From positions 1-10,446 of the forward strand of contig CANGMO010000045.1 of the NCBI GenBank assembly GCA_947454295.1: a stretch of DNA of 10,446 nt. The letters are read 5' to 3'. The translations under genes and the position numbers were made by a program. This DNA is from Verrucomicrobiota bacterium (lineage in GTDB: Bacteria > Verrucomicrobiota > Verrucomicrobiia > Limisphaerales > UBA9464). Shown here in pieces: positions 9,002 through 10,446 of this stretch. Numbering within the stretch: the first letter of the stretch is position 1; the number at the start of each line of letters is the position of its first letter. The notes beneath the pieces were generated by a model, which did no database searches, was not told where the DNA came from, and saw only the letters and a list, made by a program, of their open reading frames with translations.

Positions 9002-9098
9002 CGGTTGGAAGTGAAGGCCAGGCGATTGGAACTGATCCCATCCGCGCCGTCGACCGCGGATCGGAGGAATTGGCGGAGGGCTGAGCAGGGGAACCGAA

Positions 9099-9126
9099 GG
9101 CAAAAGGGAAAAGGCAAAAGGCAAGA
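9099..9126. repeat. Heptanucleotide tandem repeat, GGCAAAA type
   Basis: Four 7-bp units follow each other: GGCAAAA, GGGAAAA, GGCAAAA, GGCAAGA. They lie about 100 bp upstream of the chosen cytochrome start, and the TTG that would extend the cytochrome frame falls inside the last unit. Confidence 0.8.
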
Positions 9127-9202
9127 AACGAGATGCGCGATCCGAAGATAGAGCGTCGAATCAGTCTAGGCTGAACCCGACCGTTCGGAGTCCCGTCATG
9201 CA

Positions 9203-9216
9203 TTGGTCCGGACCAA
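9203..9216. promoter_or_regulatory. Perfect 14-bp palindrome, possible operator
   Basis: TTGGTCCGGACCAA reads the same on both strands, with no spacer between the 7-bp arms. It lies near the middle of the divergent region, where a dimeric repressor or activator could act on both gene directions. With no loop it is poorly suited to form a hairpin and no T-run follows, so a terminator is unlikely. A binding role is inference only. Confidence 0.4.
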
Positions 9217-9220
9217 AAGG

Positions 9221-9250
9221 ACACGGATTCCCACGGATGGACACCGATTG
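9221..9250. repeat. Degenerate 10-bp tandem repeat
   Basis: Three units of ten bases stand in a row: ACACGGATTC, CCACGGATGG and ACACCGATTG. They start five bases after the palindrome. Similar ACACGGATT strings are, as far as I recall, scattered through intergenic DNA in Planctomycetota and Verrucomicrobiota. Confidence 0.6.
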
Positions 9251-9263
9251 GGGAGAAACAGCC

Positions 9264-9279
9264 AAGACGCGAAGGCGCG
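9264..9279. repeat. Degenerate 8-bp tandem repeat
   Basis: Two 8-bp units, AAGACGCG and AAGGCGCG, are followed by a truncated third that starts AAGC. It lies between the 10-bp and 7-bp repeats. Confidence 0.5.
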
Positions 9280-9286
9280 AAGCAAC

Positions 9287-9328
9287 CTTGGACCTTGGAC
9301 TTTGGACTTTGGACTTTGGACTTTGACC
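9287..9328. repeat. Heptanucleotide tandem repeat abutting a start codon
   Basis: Five units of (C/T)TTGGAC are exact at 7-bp spacing, and a sixth (TTTGACC) is degenerate. The array ends at the base before ATG 9329, so the whole 5' leader next to the PEP-CTERM gene is repeat, with no Shine-Dalgarno. The units contain TTGGAC, so any -35-like match there would be a chance product of the repeat. Confidence 0.9.
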
Positions 9329-9958
9329 ATGACCTCCATGAAATCCCTCGCCCTGGCTGGCATCGGGCTCCTTGGTCCGCTGGCCGCAGCGCAGGTCATC
9401 CTCTTCGATTTCGACACCGCGCCGCTTCATGCGTCGCTTCCCCTGGACCTGAGCGTCGGTGGCGTCACCGCTCACTTTTCGGCGACCGGCCAGGGTTTTT
9501 CCATCCAGTCAGCCGGCGTGCTCGGCTTCACGCCGGTCGGCTTCTCCGGCTATAGCATCTATCCCGCCAGCGTAAACGCCGCCGACCTCCTCGTCGGGTT
9601 CTCGAAACCGATCAGTGCCTTCTCCGTCCTCTACGCCCCGGAGGAATACGCCACGGACTCATCCTGCACCATGAGGGTCACGACTTACATGGGCTCGACC
9701 TTTGTCGGAACGAGCACGCATAGCATCGATCCGCCCGGGACCTGGCCCACGGGTACCCTGGCAATCAGTTCCCCGACCCCGTTTGATAACGTGGTGGTCC
9801 ACTATGACAGGGCTCCGGTGACCGGGGGTGACTACGGTCCGATCTTCATGGCGGACAACTTGCAGATAACCTTGGTACCTGAACCCAGCTCTGCGGTCGT
9901 CGTCGCGGTGGCTCTATCCCTCGGTGCCGCCCTTCGGTCTCGCAGGACGCGGAGGTGA
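9329..9958 (+). CDS. PEP-CTERM sorting-domain surface protein
   Basis: From ATG 9329 the product has 209 residues. Residues 1-22 form a signal peptide (hydrophobic LALAGIGLLGPLAAA, cleavage after AAAQ or one residue earlier). The middle is a Gly/Ser/Thr-rich, probably all-beta region of about 160 residues, with no catalytic motif that I recognise. The C-terminus is a textbook PEP-CTERM signal: VPEPSS at 183-188, a hydrophobic helix at about 189-202, then the basic tail RSRRTRR at 203-209. Such proteins are processed by an exosortase and end up at the surface or in the extracellular matrix; no exosortase gene lies in the window. The frame is open upstream to 9203, but that part is tandem repeat. 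A second ATG at 9338 (MKSLAL) is an equally possible start. It is transcribed away from the cytochrome gene set, so a link to it is not shown. Confidence 0.88.
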   Translation: MTSMKSLALAGIGLLGPLAAAQVILFDFDTAPLHASLPLDLSVGGVTAHFSATGQGFSIQSAGVLGFTPVGFSGYSIYPASVNAADLLVGFSKPISAFSVLYAPEEYATDSSCTMRVTTYMGSTFVGTSTHSIDPPGTWPTGTLAISSPTPFDNVVVHYDRAPVTGGDYGPIFMADNLQITLVPEPSSAVVVAVALSLGAALRSRRTRR

Positions 9959-10092
9959 TTTCCGCCGCAGGACGTCACCGGGCAGCGCGGATTCGTTTCG
10001 TTGCCGTGCACCGGTCAACTTGGGCCAGGACGGGACCTCCCGACACACCTCAAATCGCCTTGTCACCACAGACCTCGAGTCCCAGTGTTTCG

Positions 10093-10446
10093 ATGATGAA
10101 ACGAACTCAGAAATCGCTTCCCAACTACAACGGTGCGTTCAAAAGGCAACTTTTGTCATTTCTTCCGATAGTCCTGATTGCTCCGCAGGTGGGGCGTGCC
10201 GACGGGCAGTTGTTCTACGCCCTCGGGAATTCAGGCAAAACTGAGAGGTCCTCCACGGCGTTGTCGCTGAGTGCAGTCGACAATTCTACCTTTCAATCGG
10301 AAAGCGTTGATGTGGTTTACGGGCGCGCCTCAGTCTCGGGCTCCGCAAACGCTCCCATCATTGGCCCAAGTGGGTTGGGCCTTTCGCTTGGTGAAAGCGT
10401 GGAGGTTTACGACAACTATACGATCACCATCCCCGGCGGTGGTTCG
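10093..10446 (+). CDS. Secreted beta-rich protein, N-terminal part only
   Basis: From ATG 10093 (or the next codon, also ATG, at 10096) the frame is open to the window end, giving 118 residues without a stop. The start is MMKRTQKS, followed by a longish n-region and a hydrophobic segment (LLSFLPIVLIA, about residues 20-30) with a cleavage site near GRA, so an exported protein is likely. The mature part is rich in Ser, Gly, Val and Asn with alternating hydrophobic residues (SVSGSANAP, LGESVEVYDNYTITI), as in extracellular beta-sandwich proteins. I do not recognise a family. A second PEP-CTERM protein is possible, but its C-terminus would lie outside the window. No clear Shine-Dalgarno precedes it. 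Confidence 0.7.
   Translation, partial: MMKRTQKSLPNYNGAFKRQLLSFLPIVLIAPQVGRADGQLFYALGNSGKTERSSTALSLSAVDNSTFQSESVDVVYGRASVSGSANAPIIGPSGLGLSLGESVEVYDNYTITIPGGGS

Larger units (their letters stand above)
9002..9328. other. Divergent intergenic region
   Basis: The 327 bp between the minus-strand cytochrome gene and the plus-strand PEP-CTERM gene must carry the promoters of both. I see no convincing -35/-10 pair on either strand. It holds a perfect palindrome (9203-9216) and tandem repeats with units of 7, 10, 8 and 7 bp, each listed separately. Open frames across it give low-complexity peptides of the SKVQSPKSKVQ kind and are artefacts of the repeats. Confidence 0.75.

Noticed and set aside
9002..9124. 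N-terminal extension of the cytochrome to a TTG at 9124
   Set aside because: The extension starts inside a tandem repeat and would place about 41 residues before a normal signal peptide; ATG 9001 fits better.
6414..9224. Minus-strand open frames 6414-7811 and 8094-9224
   Set aside because: They are out of frame with the cytochrome, which holds all five CXXCH motifs and the signal peptide. Their Arg/Gly/Ala-rich composition is typical of shadow frames.
9287..9328. CRISPR array or phage-type repeat
   Set aside because: The units are 7 bp with no spacers and no cas genes nearby; it is a simple tandem repeat.
9161..9475. Small minus-strand frames giving SKVQSPKSKVQSPRSKV-like peptides
   Set aside because: The peptide repeat is the translation of the 7-bp DNA repeat (21 bp give 7 residues), so it is not a protein signal.
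9959..10092. Terminator after the PEP-CTERM gene
   Set aside because: I found no strong hairpin followed by a T-run; the only inverted repeat is a very short one around CTCGAG.
9924..10244. Plus-strand open frame 9924-10244
   Set aside because: It starts inside the PEP-CTERM gene in another frame and has no signal or motif. The frame from 10093, with a signal peptide and an open reading frame to the window end, is the better candidate.

Overview
The window is a high-GC stretch that most likely comes from a Verrucomicrobiota (PVC-group) bacterium. The clues are a formylglycine-type sulfatase carrying DUF2341 and LamG modules, a ThuA/beta-propeller protein paired with a large PA14-containing multihaem cytochrome, a PEP-CTERM sorting signal, and gene spacers made of degenerate short tandem repeats. 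This placement rests on gene content; no marker gene is present.

Layout. Positions 9001 to 1 hold three genes on the minus strand, read in this order: a five-haem secreted cytochrome c with a PA14 domain (9001-6284); a ThuA plus beta-propeller protein (6294-3838) whose start overlaps the cytochrome stop by 11 bp; and, 66 bp further on, a very long secreted sulfatase (start 3771) that stays open to position 1. The sulfatase continues through DUF2341, LamG and Ig-like modules into a SASA-type carbohydrate esterase domain, which the window edge cuts. Positions 9002-9328 are a divergent intergenic region holding a perfect 14-bp palindrome and several tandem repeats of different periods. On the plus strand follow a PEP-CTERM protein (9329-9958) and the start of another secreted beta-rich protein (10093 to the window end). 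The 134 bp between these two show no clear terminator or RNA.

How the genes may work together (inference). All five proteins carry export signals, so the activity lies in the periplasm or outside the cell. The sulfatase-esterase would remove sulfate and probably acetyl groups from a decorated polysaccharide. The ThuA/propeller protein may act on a released sugar, passing electrons to the pentahaem cytochrome encoded just upstream. This looks like a compact oxidative system for sulfated, acetylated glycans. The substrate is unknown, and no glycoside hydrolase, transporter or regulator lies in the window.

No tRNA, rRNA, CRISPR array, transposase or phage gene was seen.
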